A stretch of DNA of 64,000 bases from assembly GCF_001613265.1 (NCBI RefSeq), contig NZ_BDCA01000003.1, forward strand, positions 166,606 through 230,605. The letters are read 5' to 3'. A program made the translations under genes and the position numbers. The notes below the pieces were generated by a model, which saw nothing but the letters and a program-made list of their open reading frames with translations, did no database searches and was not told the origin of the DNA. The stretch comes from Nocardia vermiculata NBRC 100427. GTDB taxonomy: Bacteria > Actinomycetota > Actinomycetes > Mycobacteriales > Mycobacteriaceae. Shown here in pieces: positions 53,891 to 60,552 of this stretch (positions within the stretch are counted from its first letter, which is position 1; every line of letters starts with the position of its first letter).

Positions 53891-54409
53891 ATGTCCGAAC
53901 TGAACGAAATCCCCGCCGACAGTGCCGGCCTACGCCGCGCGTTCGCGCACTTCCCGAGCGGTGTGGTCGCCGTCTGCGCCGATGTCGACGGCGAACCGGT
54001 GGGCCTGGTGGTGAGCACATTCGTGCCGGTGTCGCTGGATCCGCCGCTGGTGTCGTTCTGCGTGCAGAACAGCTCGACGACCTGGCCGCGGTTGCTGGGG
54101 GCGCGGCGACTCGGACTCAGTCTGCTCAACGCGCAGCAGGACGGCGCCGCCACGAGTATGAGCCGTAAGGACGGCGATCGGTTCCGCGATGTCGAATTGC
54201 AGCGCGGTAGTGCCGATTCGGTCTTCGTGGAGGGCGCGGCGGCCTGGCTGGAGGGCACAGTGCACACCCAGGTGACCGCCGGTGATCATCAGGTGGTGCT
54301 GGTGGAGATCACCCGCCTGGCGACGCGCGCGCAGCACGAACCGCTCGTCTTCCACGGCAGCCGGTTCCGCCGCCTGTATCCGGTGCCGGCGTCAGCCGAG
54401 GTCGCGTAG
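53891..54409 (+). CDS. Flavin reductase (HpaC-like)
   Basis: 172 residues, NAD(P)H:flavin oxidoreductase domain. Seen: RRAFAHFPSGVVAVCA at the N-terminus, GLVVSTFVPVSLDPPLVSFCV (flavin-binding strand), STTWPRL, and HQVVLVEITRL. It supplies reduced FMN/FAD to the LLM, SfnB-like and StyA-like monooxygenases around it. The ATG at 53891 has GGAGAAG upstream; it lies 37 bases after the SfnB stop and ends the operon. The last 18 bases overlap the convergent gene. Confidence 0.92.
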   Translation: MSELNEIPADSAGLRRAFAHFPSGVVAVCADVDGEPVGLVVSTFVPVSLDPPLVSFCVQNSSTTWPRLLGARRLGLSLLNAQQDGAATSMSRKDGDRFRDVELQRGSADSVFVEGAAAWLEGTVHTQVTAGDHQVVLVEITRLATRAQHEPLVFHGSRFRRLYPVPASAEVA

Positions 54410-55066
54410 GTCGTAGTAGTCGTCCCGCCGGGACGGCCGGAAACACAACCGCCGGCGTGGGCCCGGATCGGGTTCGGTGTGGTCGAGTACCGCCGCGGCC
54501 AGCCCGTGTGCCCGCATGCCGGCCCGGTCCATGTCCTGGCTCAGCGCGTCCAGATGGATGAGTGTGTGCCGCAGCAGCATCGGTGCGATATCGCCGGGCT
54601 CGTCGCAGGCGTCCTGATAGGCACGTACGGCGCGTGGATCCTCGGTGAGTGCGGCGATCCCACCCAGGCGCACCCGCTGTGTCAGGCCGGTCCAGATGCG
54701 CTCGTCCTCGGCGCTGTGCAGCTCGCGCCATCCACCGCGATAGTCGAGATCGCGGATGATGGCGTCGGCGGGTTTGGCGGTGCGGGTTTCGCCGACCACC
54801 GCCCACAGCGCCAGCAGCCAGCTCAGTGCCCAGAACACCGCGTCCGGGTCGCGCCGGGTGAGGCGATGCAGATCCGACCACGCGTCGTATTGGGTGAGCA
54901 GATTCGCCCACTCGAACACCAGCGTTTCGATTTCGCGCAGCAGTTCGGCCGGCAGGTCCTCCTCGGAGGGCCGTACGATCTCCACGGCGCGCGCGGACGT
55001 CGGATCGTGCAGTTCGACCATGTCGGTCTCGGTCGTCACGACCCATCTCAACGGTTCCCCGGCCAT
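54392..55066 (-). CDS. Hypothetical protein
   Basis: 224 residues, soluble, strongly helical and Trp/Asp-rich (VFEWANLLTQYDAWSDLHRL, AVFWALSWLLALWAVVGETRTAKPADAIIRDLDYRGGWREL). The C-terminus is basic then acidic (RRRLCFRPSRRDDYYDLRDLG). I recognise no family. The start at ATG 55066 is chosen over the longer 55102. It is convergent with, and overlaps by 18 bases, the flavin reductase gene, and lies 76 bases downstream of the SDR gene. Confidence 0.65.
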   Translation of the reverse strand: MAGEPLRWVVTTETDMVELHDPTSARAVEIVRPSEEDLPAELLREIETLVFEWANLLTQYDAWSDLHRLTRRDPDAVFWALSWLLALWAVVGETRTAKPADAIIRDLDYRGGWRELHSAEDERIWTGLTQRVRLGGIAALTEDPRAVRAYQDACDEPGDIAPMLLRHTLIHLDALSQDMDRAGMRAHGLAAAVLDHTEPDPGPRRRLCFRPSRRDDYYDLRDLG

Positions 55067-55142
55067 CCTTCGGATTGAGCCACGAATCTGCGCGGGGTGC
55101 AAGGATAATTTTCAGTCAGTCGTAAACTGCCAGCGTATTGTC

Positions 55143-56000
55143 CTACCGAGCGCCGGGGGAGGTTGCCGGGAGAAGTTTGCTGAACTGCCGGTTGGCAATT
55201 CGGGTCACCATCTCGTACGGCCAGGCGAACTTGCGGGCGAACCAGTAGGCGATCCGGATATCGGCCGAGGTGTGCACCAGGAAGCGGTTGCGCCGGACGC
55301 CGTCGATGATCCGCTCGGCCACCTGCTCCGGCGCCACGGCGTGCCCCTCGAACAGCCCGATCATCCGCCGCACCCGCGGGTCCTCCCGATCGACCCCGAC
55401 GATCTGCACGGTGCCCACCAGCGGCGTGCGCACCGCCCCGGGCACCACCAGGCTGACCCCGATGCGGTGGCGTTCCAGATCGAAGCGCAGCACCTCGGAC
55501 ACACCGCGCAGCCCGTACTTGGCCGCGCTGTAAGCGCCGTGCCACGGCAGCGCGAGCAGACCTGCGGCCGAGGACACGTTGACCAGATGCCCGCCCCGGC
55601 CGGCGGCAACCATCGGCGGCACGAAGTTCTCGATGATGTGGATCGGGCCCATCAGATTCACATCGACCATCGATTTCCAGTGCCGATGCTCCAGATTCTC
55701 CACCGTGCCCCAGGTCGCGGCGCCCGCGATATTCATGACCACATCGAGGCTGCCGAACTCCTCGTGCACGCTCTTGGCCCAGGCGGTCACCGCCTCGTAG
55801 TCGGAGACGTCGAGCGCCTGCGAGTCCAGCACCTCACCACCGCCCGCGCGGATACTCGCCACCGCCTCGGCCAGCTTGTCGGCATCGAGATCGGTCAGCA
55901 CCAATCGCATGCCCCGGGCCGCGGCTGCGGTCGCGGTGGCGCGGCCGATCCCGCTGGCCGCACCGGTGATCAGGCACTTCCGGCCGGTCAGATCCTTCAT
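55143..56000 (-). CDS. Short-chain dehydrogenase/reductase
   Basis: 285 residues of a classical SDR: TGAASGIGRA at 12-21, NIAGAA, SSAAGLLALPWHGAYSAAK (catalytic Ser and Tyr-x-x-x-Lys), then VPGAVRTPL. The basic C-terminal tail, with an aromatic-rich IAYWFARKFAWPYEMVTRI, may associate with the membrane, as in lipid-acting SDRs of mycobacteria. The substrate is unknown. The ATG at 56000 is used. Upstream lies GAACA-ccga-TGTTC, a probable operator. Confidence 0.85.
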   Translation of the reverse strand: MKDLTGRKCLITGAASGIGRATATAAAARGMRLVLTDLDADKLAEAVASIRAGGGEVLDSQALDVSDYEAVTAWAKSVHEEFGSLDVVMNIAGAATWGTVENLEHRHWKSMVDVNLMGPIHIIENFVPPMVAAGRGGHLVNVSSAAGLLALPWHGAYSAAKYGLRGVSEVLRFDLERHRIGVSLVVPGAVRTPLVGTVQIVGVDREDPRVRRMIGLFEGHAVAPEQVAERIIDGVRRNRFLVHTSADIRIAYWFARKFAWPYEMVTRIANRQFSKLLPATSPGAR

Positions 56001-56020
56001 CGTGCACTCCAATGTTTTAC

Positions 56021-56034
56021 GAACACCGATGTTC
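56021..56034. promoter_or_regulatory. Palindrome upstream of the SDR gene
   Basis: GAACA-ccga-TGTTC, 20 bases before the SDR start codon on the minus strand. It is a plausible TetR-type operator; the regulator is not obvious in the window. Confidence 0.45.
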
Positions 56035-56059
56035 ACAATAGGAATCGCAGGACAAAGCG

Positions 56060-56101
56060 TTAACAAGCCCGACGACAAGGTTATAGTAGGTACGTACCTA
56101 C
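56060..56101 (+). promoter_or_regulatory. Promoter and 16-bp palindrome of the Phd/VapC operon
   Basis: TTAACA (56060-56065), 16 bases, TATAGT (56082-56087) is a good promoter. The perfect palindrome GTAGGTACGTACCTAC (56086-56101) starts at the -10 and covers the start site, as expected for toxin-antitoxin autorepression. Confidence 0.8.
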
Positions 56102-56118
56102 CTGGGTGCGTTGTCGCT

Positions 56119-56150
56119 CCAGTGAGATGCCGATCCAGTGAGATGCCGAT
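56119..56150 (+). repeat. 16-bp tandem duplication at the antitoxin start
   Basis: CCAGTGAGATGCCGAT occurs twice in a row (56119-56134, 56135-56150). The first copy makes a 4-codon mini-ORF (ATG-CCG-ATC-CAG-TGA, 56127-56141) ending 1 base before the antitoxin ATG in the second copy. Confidence 0.85.
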
Positions 56151-56391
56151 GTTCACCGTGAGTGCTCGCGAGTTCAACCGGGACGTCAGCGCCGCCAAGC
56201 GCGCTGCGACCGAAGGGCCGGTCGTCATCACCGACCGGGGGGAGGAGGCTTTCGTGCTGCTGTCCATCGAGGACTACCGCCGGCTGCGCGCTGACGGCGA
56301 GGACCTTGTCGAACGATTGAGCATGGATGCCGACGACATCGCCTTCGCCCCCGAACCGATAACGATCGACCTGCAGGTTCCGGACCTGTGA
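56143..56391 (+). CDS. Type II antitoxin, Phd/YefM family
   Basis: 82 residues. N-terminal Phd/YefM DNA-binding domain (FTVSAREFNRDVSAAKRAATEGPVVITDRGEEAFVLLSIEDYRRL) and an acidic C-terminal tail (residues about 60-82) that would wrap the toxin. ATG 56143 or ATG 56149 may be used. It overlaps the PIN toxin gene by 4 bases (GTGA). It neutralises the toxin and represses the operon through the 56086 palindrome. Confidence 0.93.
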   Translation: MPMFTVSAREFNRDVSAAKRAATEGPVVITDRGEEAFVLLSIEDYRRLRADGEDLVERLSMDADDIAFAPEPITIDLQVPDL

Positions 56392-56846
56392 GCTACCTGC
56401 TCGACACCAACGTCATCAGCGAACTCCGCAAATCCGCCCGCACCGTCGATCCGGCCGTCCGGTCCTGGGTCGCGGCCCACAGGCCCTCGGAGTTGTACCT
56501 GAGCGCCATCACCATCATGGAAATCGACATCGGCGTAGCCCGGGTAGAGCGCCGCGATCCCGTTCAGGGCCAACGTCTTCGAACCTGGCTCGAAGATGCG
56601 GTCCTGGATGCTTTCGCCGGCCGCATCCTGGACTTCGACCTCCCCTCCGCCCGTCATGCGGCCCGCCTGCACGTCCCCGACCCCCGGCCCGAGCGCGATG
56701 CGATGATCGCGGCGACGGCCGGCCAACATGGAATGACAGTGGTGACCCGCAACGGCAAGGATTTCCGCGAGCTGGGAGTTGCGGTCATAGACCCGTGGGT
56801 CGCGACCCGCCCCGATCAGCCCCACACTGGAGCTCGTGACTGCTGA
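56388..56846 (+). CDS. vapC: Type II toxin, VapC family PIN-domain ribonuclease
   Basis: 152 residues with the PIN acidic residues in place: LLDTNVISELRK (Asp6), the Glu of TIMEIDIGV, and the C-terminal RDAMIAATAGQHGMTVVTRNGKDF (two Asp). Relatives cut tRNAs or rRNA when freed from the antitoxin. The GTG start overlaps the antitoxin stop. The last 11 bases overlap the start of an ABC ATPase gene, which ties that gene to the toxin operon. Confidence 0.93.
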   Translation: MSYLLDTNVISELRKSARTVDPAVRSWVAAHRPSELYLSAITIMEIDIGVARVERRDPVQGQRLRTWLEDAVLDAFAGRILDFDLPSARHAARLHVPDPRPERDAMIAATAGQHGMTVVTRNGKDFRELGVAVIDPWVATRPDQPHTGARDC

Positions 56847-57543
56847 ACTGCGTTCTTTTTCCGTCGAGATCGATACCGATCGGTGGCGTGGCACGGTGCT
56901 CAGGGATGTGAATCTCACTGTTCCCGCCGGGCAGATCACCGCGGTGCTCGGTGGGCCCGGGGACGGTAAGACGATGATCGCCTATGCGCTGACCGGTCGG
57001 CTGCCGGGGACGGCGCACAGCACCGGTTCGGTGGTGATCGACGGCAGCGTCGGATATGTCCCGCAGGAGGGGGTCGATGCCTTCGCCCCGGACCGGACCG
57101 TCGGTGCGCAACTGCAGGAGCTGCAGCAGCTGCACGGGGGCTGGACTGTCGAGCAAGCCTGCGCGGCCGCCTATTACCCGCCCGATGCGGCAACGCTGCT
57201 GCCTGCGCACAACTCGGCGGGCCAGATCCAGCGCGCTGCCATTGCCGCGGCGCTGCTCGCGGCACCCGATGTGCTGGTAGCGGACGGCCCGACTTCCTCC
57301 CTGGACCAGGGCACTGCTCACGCCGTGTGGAAGTCGCTGCGCGAATACGCCGATTCGGGGGCCGCGTTGCTTGTGATCACCCACGATGTCGGCCTGCTCG
57401 CCGCCACCGGATATGCGGAGCGGGTGATCATCGTCAGTGAGGGGCAAATCCTCGCTACCGGGACACCGGCGGAGCTGGCCTCCTCCGAGGACCCTCGGGT
57501 GAACATGTACTTCCGAGCCTTCGGTGTTCGACCCACGACATAG
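56836..57543 (+). CDS. Orphan ABC-type ATPase with degenerate Walker B
   Basis: 235 residues resembling DppD/OppD-type ABC ATPases. Walker A is GGPGDGKT (about 39-46), the signature NSAGQIQR replaces LSGGQ, and Walker B is VLVADGPTSSLD, so the catalytic Glu is Gly. The H-loop ITHDVG is kept. No permease or second ATPase lies nearby. The GTG at 56836 lies inside vapC, so it is translated from the toxin transcript. It may be a fragment left from a transporter, or a non-transport ABC protein; I cannot decide. Confidence 0.75.
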   Translation: MTAELRSFSVEIDTDRWRGTVLRDVNLTVPAGQITAVLGGPGDGKTMIAYALTGRLPGTAHSTGSVVIDGSVGYVPQEGVDAFAPDRTVGAQLQELQQLHGGWTVEQACAAAYYPPDAATLLPAHNSAGQIQRAAIAAALLAAPDVLVADGPTSSLDQGTAHAVWKSLREYADSGAALLVITHDVGLLAATGYAERVIIVSEGQILATGTPAELASSEDPRVNMYFRAFGVRPTT

Positions 57544-57659
57544 GCAGATCGGGTGCGCGGGGGAGGGGCGAACATTGGCGGTGCCTGCAAGGGCGAACGG
57601 CCCCGACCGATTCGCAGGCGCTGTTGGGGAAGGTCGAGGAAGACGGCGCAAGCACATCC

Positions 57660-57708
57660 ATTATGTCGGACACATACGATTGATATCCACGTATGTGTCC
57701 GACATAAT
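57660..57708. promoter_or_regulatory. 19-bp-arm inverted repeat upstream of the toxin/RHH pair
   Basis: ATTATGTCGGACACATACG (57660-57678) is perfectly repeated in inverse at 57690-57708, with an 11-base spacer. It ends 6 bases before the ATG at 57715, so it could be the RHH operator and also fold in mRNA over the ribosome site. Confidence 0.85.
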
Positions 57709-57714
57709 GAAGTG

Positions 57715-57951
57715 ATGCAGATTCGGATCACGAGCGGCGCTCGCAAGCACGGGTTGACCCGTACTCGCATCTTGGCGGCGCTGGAGAACGCCGAACTGGT
57801 CGAGAAGGTCGGGGACCAGATGGTGTTCTTGGGTATCGACAATCGTGGAGTCGAGCTACACATCATCCTGGTTCCAGACGATAAGAATCCCGACCGCCTG
57901 GCCTGCATCCACGCGATCCAGTACCACTACCTGACAAGGGGTGAGAAGTAA
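57715..57951 (+). CDS. Putative toxin of a toxin-first type II module
   Basis: 78 residues: ARKHGLTRTRILAALENAE, then beta strands GDQMVFLGIDNRGVELHIILVPDD and a closing LACIHAIQYHYLTRGEK. The KHG start and the later hydrophobic strands distantly recall BrnT-like RNases of the RelE fold, but I do not recognise the family for certain. It is coupled to a ribbon-helix-helix gene (TAATG overlap), like the BrnTA order, and is preceded by a long palindrome. Confidence 0.65.
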   Translation: MQIRITSGARKHGLTRTRILAALENAELVEKVGDQMVFLGIDNRGVELHIILVPDDKNPDRLACIHAIQYHYLTRGEK

Positions 57952-58271
57952 TGGCCACCTTCAAGGACCTGTACGGCACGCCCGAACCCGATTCGAGTGA
58001 CGAGCCCTTCATCTATCACGGTGAGGAACTGACTGACGAGCGCGCCGAGGAGCTCGCCGATGAGACCCTGGCGGAACTTCGTAAACGCAACTTGACGCCC
58101 GGTCGCAAGTCGTTGAGCGGTGCGGGGAAGCATTCGCCGAAGATCGAGTTCCGGGTACCGGCGAGATTGCGCGCCGAATTGGATGCTCGTGCTGCAGCCG
58201 AAGGGGTTACGCCGTCGAAGCTGGCGCGACGGGCACTGGAGGCATACCTGGATCACCCGAAAGCAAGCTGA
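57951..58271 (+). CDS. Ribbon-helix-helix antitoxin-like protein
   Basis: 106 residues. A C-terminal RHH/CopG DNA-binding fold (KIEFRVPARLRAELDARAAAEGVTPSKLARRALEAYL, about 62-100) and an acidic N-terminal part (ELTDERAEELADETLAELRKR) suited to contact the toxin. The domain order is opposite to most RHH antitoxins, where DNA binding is N-terminal. The ATG overlaps the upstream stop. It probably binds the 57660-57708 repeat. Confidence 0.8.
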   Translation: MATFKDLYGTPEPDSSDEPFIYHGEELTDERAEELADETLAELRKRNLTPGRKSLSGAGKHSPKIEFRVPARLRAELDARAAAEGVTPSKLARRALEAYLDHPKAS

Positions 58272-58347
58272 GATCGCGCGCCCGCCTCGGCTCGGTTGCC
58301 GGTAGGTCCCTTCAACACCGACCTCGAGCCGAAAACGCGCTTACGTT

Positions 58348-58554
58348 CTATGCGAGGTCCAGACCGCCGGAAGATGCGGTGTCTACGAACGCATCCCACT
58401 CGCGCGGCGAGAACACCAAGGCGGGGCCGGAGGGATTCTTGGAGTCGCGCACGCCGGTCGAGCCGTCGGTGAGGAAGGCGACTTCTACGCACTCCTTTGC
58501 GCCACCGCTACGGGTGCTCTTGAACCACTGGGCCTTCGCCGAGACGGATTGCAT
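58348..58554 (-). CDS. DUF397 domain-containing protein (second copy in XRE operon)
   Basis: 68 residues with the DUF397 blocks AQWFKSTRSGGAKECVEVAF, TGVRDSKNPSGPALVF and REWDAFVDTA. It is about 70 percent identical by eye to the neighbouring copy at 58589, so the two arose by duplication. The ATG at 58554 is chosen because the frame upstream lacks family character. It is the last gene of the XRE-DUF397-DUF397 operon. Confidence 0.9.
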   Translation of the reverse strand: MQSVSAKAQWFKSTRSGGAKECVEVAFLTDGSTGVRDSKNPSGPALVFSPREWDAFVDTASSGGLDLA

Positions 58555-58588
58555 GTCGCCAGCTCCTTCGGTCGCAATCACTGCGTTT

Positions 58589-58792
58589 CTATGCTCCGTC
58601 GAATGCGCCTGTGGCCGTCGTGGATACAAACGCCTCCCAGTCGGCCGACGAAAACACCAAGGCAGGGCCGGCCGGATTCTTCGAGTCCCGCACGCCGGTC
58701 GAACCGTCGACGAGGAATGCGACTTCCACGCACTCTTTTCCGGACTGGCTCTTGCTGCTCTTGAACCACTTCGCCCCGGATAGATCAGCCAT
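58589..58792 (-). CDS. DUF397 domain-containing protein (first copy in XRE operon)
   Basis: 67 residues: AKWFKSSKSQSGKECVEVAFLVDGSTGVRD, then SADWEAFV. The ATG at 58792 overlaps the XRE gene end by 8 bases; a GTG at 58795 is also possible. DUF397 proteins bind Scr1-type XRE regulators in Streptomyces and are discussed as toxin-like or regulator partners. Direct coupling to the XRE gene supports complex formation. Confidence 0.92.
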   Translation of the reverse strand: MADLSGAKWFKSSKSQSGKECVEVAFLVDGSTGVRDSKNPAGPALVFSSADWEAFVSTTATGAFDGA

Positions 58793-59672
58793 CACGCTCG
58801 TGCTCCCTTGCTATGTGCCTCAACATGCTTCTGCTTGCGGAGGCGTCCAACGCCGACGCTCGTAGTACTTCATACCGTTGGTTGTAGAACCCGACGTCCT
58901 CGGCATTCTCAAGGTACATGTCACCGACGACGCCTTCGAGATATACAACCGGTGGCTCTACCTCGACACCGCTGTGCGAACCTTCGAAGCTCAAGATCAC
59001 GAACGGCGGCATCGAAACACCATTGGGGAAGCCGACTGCGAACGGCAAGATCCGGACGGTTACATTGTCGCGCGTGCCCATGTCGGCCAGATGTCGTAGT
59101 TGGGCAGCCATAATCGCCGGGGAACCGACGACTCGACGCAAGGCCGCTTCGCCGATCACCACATCGAAAGACACAGGCTGGCTCCGACGCAACACGATAT
59201 GTTGGCGCTGAGCCTTGATCTGAACCCGCTGATCCCACTGCTCCGGCGATTCGGTGGGCCACGCATCTGGGGCGAGCGCCCGGTCATAGCCCTTGGTTTG
59301 AAGAAGCCCGGGAATCAAATCCGGCTGGTAGGAAGCGAGACCTGTCGCCACTGCCTCGAGGCCGACATACACATCGAACGTCTTCGGAATCAGATCCCCG
59401 TACTGGTGCCACCAGCTCTTTACGTTGGCTTGTTTGGCCAGCCCGACGAGCGCATCGGTCAGATCGTCTGGGACGGCGTACAACTCGCACGCAGCCTTGA
59501 TGTCGCGCGACTTGATGCGCGAATTCTGCCCCTTCTCGAGGCGTTGCAAGCTGCTCGCTCCGATCTCCAGCAGTGCTGCGGCTCGCTGCTGAGTGAGGCC
59601 CGAGCGTGAACGCCATTCGGTGAGATACCGGCCCAGTTGCCGCCTCGGCAGCGTGGACCCCGGTTCCGGCAT
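58785..59672 (-). CDS. XRE family regulator with DUF5753 domain (Scr1-like)
   Basis: 295 residues. N-terminal helix-turn-helix (about 12-65: LGRYLTEWRSRSGLTQQRAAALLEIGASSLQRLEKGQNSRI), followed by the DUF5753 domain (about 100-285: YQPDLIPGLLQTKGYDRAL ... VVYLEG). This is the standard partner of DUF397 proteins in actinobacteria. GGGGAGG lies 8 bases before the ATG at 59672, which fixes the start. A perfect 7-bp-arm palindrome lies just upstream. Confidence 0.94.
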   Translation of the reverse strand: MPEPGSTLPRRQLGRYLTEWRSRSGLTQQRAAALLEIGASSLQRLEKGQNSRIKSRDIKAACELYAVPDDLTDALVGLAKQANVKSWWHQYGDLIPKTFDVYVGLEAVATGLASYQPDLIPGLLQTKGYDRALAPDAWPTESPEQWDQRVQIKAQRQHIVLRRSQPVSFDVVIGEAALRRVVGSPAIMAAQLRHLADMGTRDNVTVRILPFAVGFPNGVSMPPFVILSFEGSHSGVEVEPPVVYLEGVVGDMYLENAEDVGFYNQRYEVLRASALDASASRSMLRHIAREHERDG

Positions 59673-59693
59673 GCGCCTACCTCCCCTGCGTCA

Positions 59694-59710
59694 GCACCCG
59701 TTACGGGTGC
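59694..59710. promoter_or_regulatory. Palindrome upstream of the XRE gene
   Basis: GCACCCG-tta-CGGGTGC, 22 bases before the XRE start codon; a likely operator for XRE autoregulation. Confidence 0.65.
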
Positions 59711-59929
59711 AGAGAATTCCCCACGTCGGGTACATCCTGACACTGTTCGCGGTGTGCGTCCTGGTGTTTCGGTGAAATCGTTTCGGAGTACCCGATTTTC
59801 GTAGACGCAGCTCACCGGCTGTTGTGTCATGGGTTCGCACGGTCGCGGCGAGCAGATCTTCTCGGATGCTCGAACCGAAGCCGCATGCATTCGCTCCAGG
59901 TCCCGAACGTCCGTACGAAGCGAGGTTGC

Positions 59930-60409
59930 ATGAGTACGTCACCCCAAATCCCACACGGGGACAACGCACACAGTTACTGCGGTTTCTACCGCATGCAGCA
60001 TGGTCTGCCCGCAACGATCGAGCCGTATGCCAACCTGATCGTTGTCAAAGTCGGTGCGGTGGCGGCCATTACGACACCCGGCGCGTTGGGAGCCCGGGTG
60101 CGGAATCTACTGCTGGCCCGTCAACTCACCCCCGGCCCGATCATTCTGCACACCCGCAGCCTCCGCTGGACCTACCTACTGACTCCGGACATCCCGTTCG
60201 ACGACTACGACCTGTACGCCGAGATGTATCGGGCGTCGGTGACCGTTGCCCCGCTGGGCGCCTCGGTCGCGCTGCCGACGCCTGCCGATCCCGACGACAA
60301 GTACCGCGTCTGGAAAGAGCTGCCGTCCGGCTCGTCGCGGCTCTCGGCGGCTGTGCTGGTGGAAGTCGTTCGTGAATGTGCACGGTCGAGCAGTGTGGGA
60401 AGCAGATGA
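59930..60409 (+). CDS. Conserved hypothetical protein
   Basis: 159 residues, probably soluble. Visible features: HSYCGFYRMQHGLPATIEPYANLIVV, an Arg-rich middle, and SLRWTYLLTPDIPFDDYDLYAEMYRASVTVAPLGASVALPTPADPDDKYRVWKELP. I recall this as an unnamed Nocardia family often near XRE/DUF397 genes. The ATG at 59930 has GAGG 5 bases upstream; longer frames up to 59822 lack support. It is divergent from the XRE gene and overlaps a small downstream membrane ORF (ATGA). Confidence 0.7.
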   Translation: MSTSPQIPHGDNAHSYCGFYRMQHGLPATIEPYANLIVVKVGAVAAITTPGALGARVRNLLLARQLTPGPIILHTRSLRWTYLLTPDIPFDDYDLYAEMYRASVTVAPLGASVALPTPADPDDKYRVWKELPSGSSRLSAAVLVEVVRECARSSSVGSR

Positions 60410-60552
60410 ACGCGCAAACAGTTGCCTTGGTATTGGCGTGCTGGGTGGTGCTGGTCGGCGTCGTCCGGTTCGTGGTGGGGTGGCGGTTGCCGGAACTTGT
60501 GATCGGCTGCGCCTCGCGTGCTCATACCACCTCGAGGAAACGCTTCGCATAG
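60406..60552 (+). CDS. Small single-pass membrane protein (48 aa)
   Basis: An ATG overlapping the upstream stop (ATGA, 60406-60409) opens a 48-codon frame: MNAQTVALVLACWVVLVGVV, then FVVGWRLPELVIG and a basic tail ending RKRFA. It has one hydrophobic helix (about 5-25) and is positively charged at the end. The coupling and composition suggest a real small protein. Its last 31 bases run antisense into the flavoprotein gene. Function unknown. Confidence 0.5.
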   Translation: MNAQTVALVLACWVVLVGVVRFVVGWRLPELVIGCASRAHTTSRKRFA

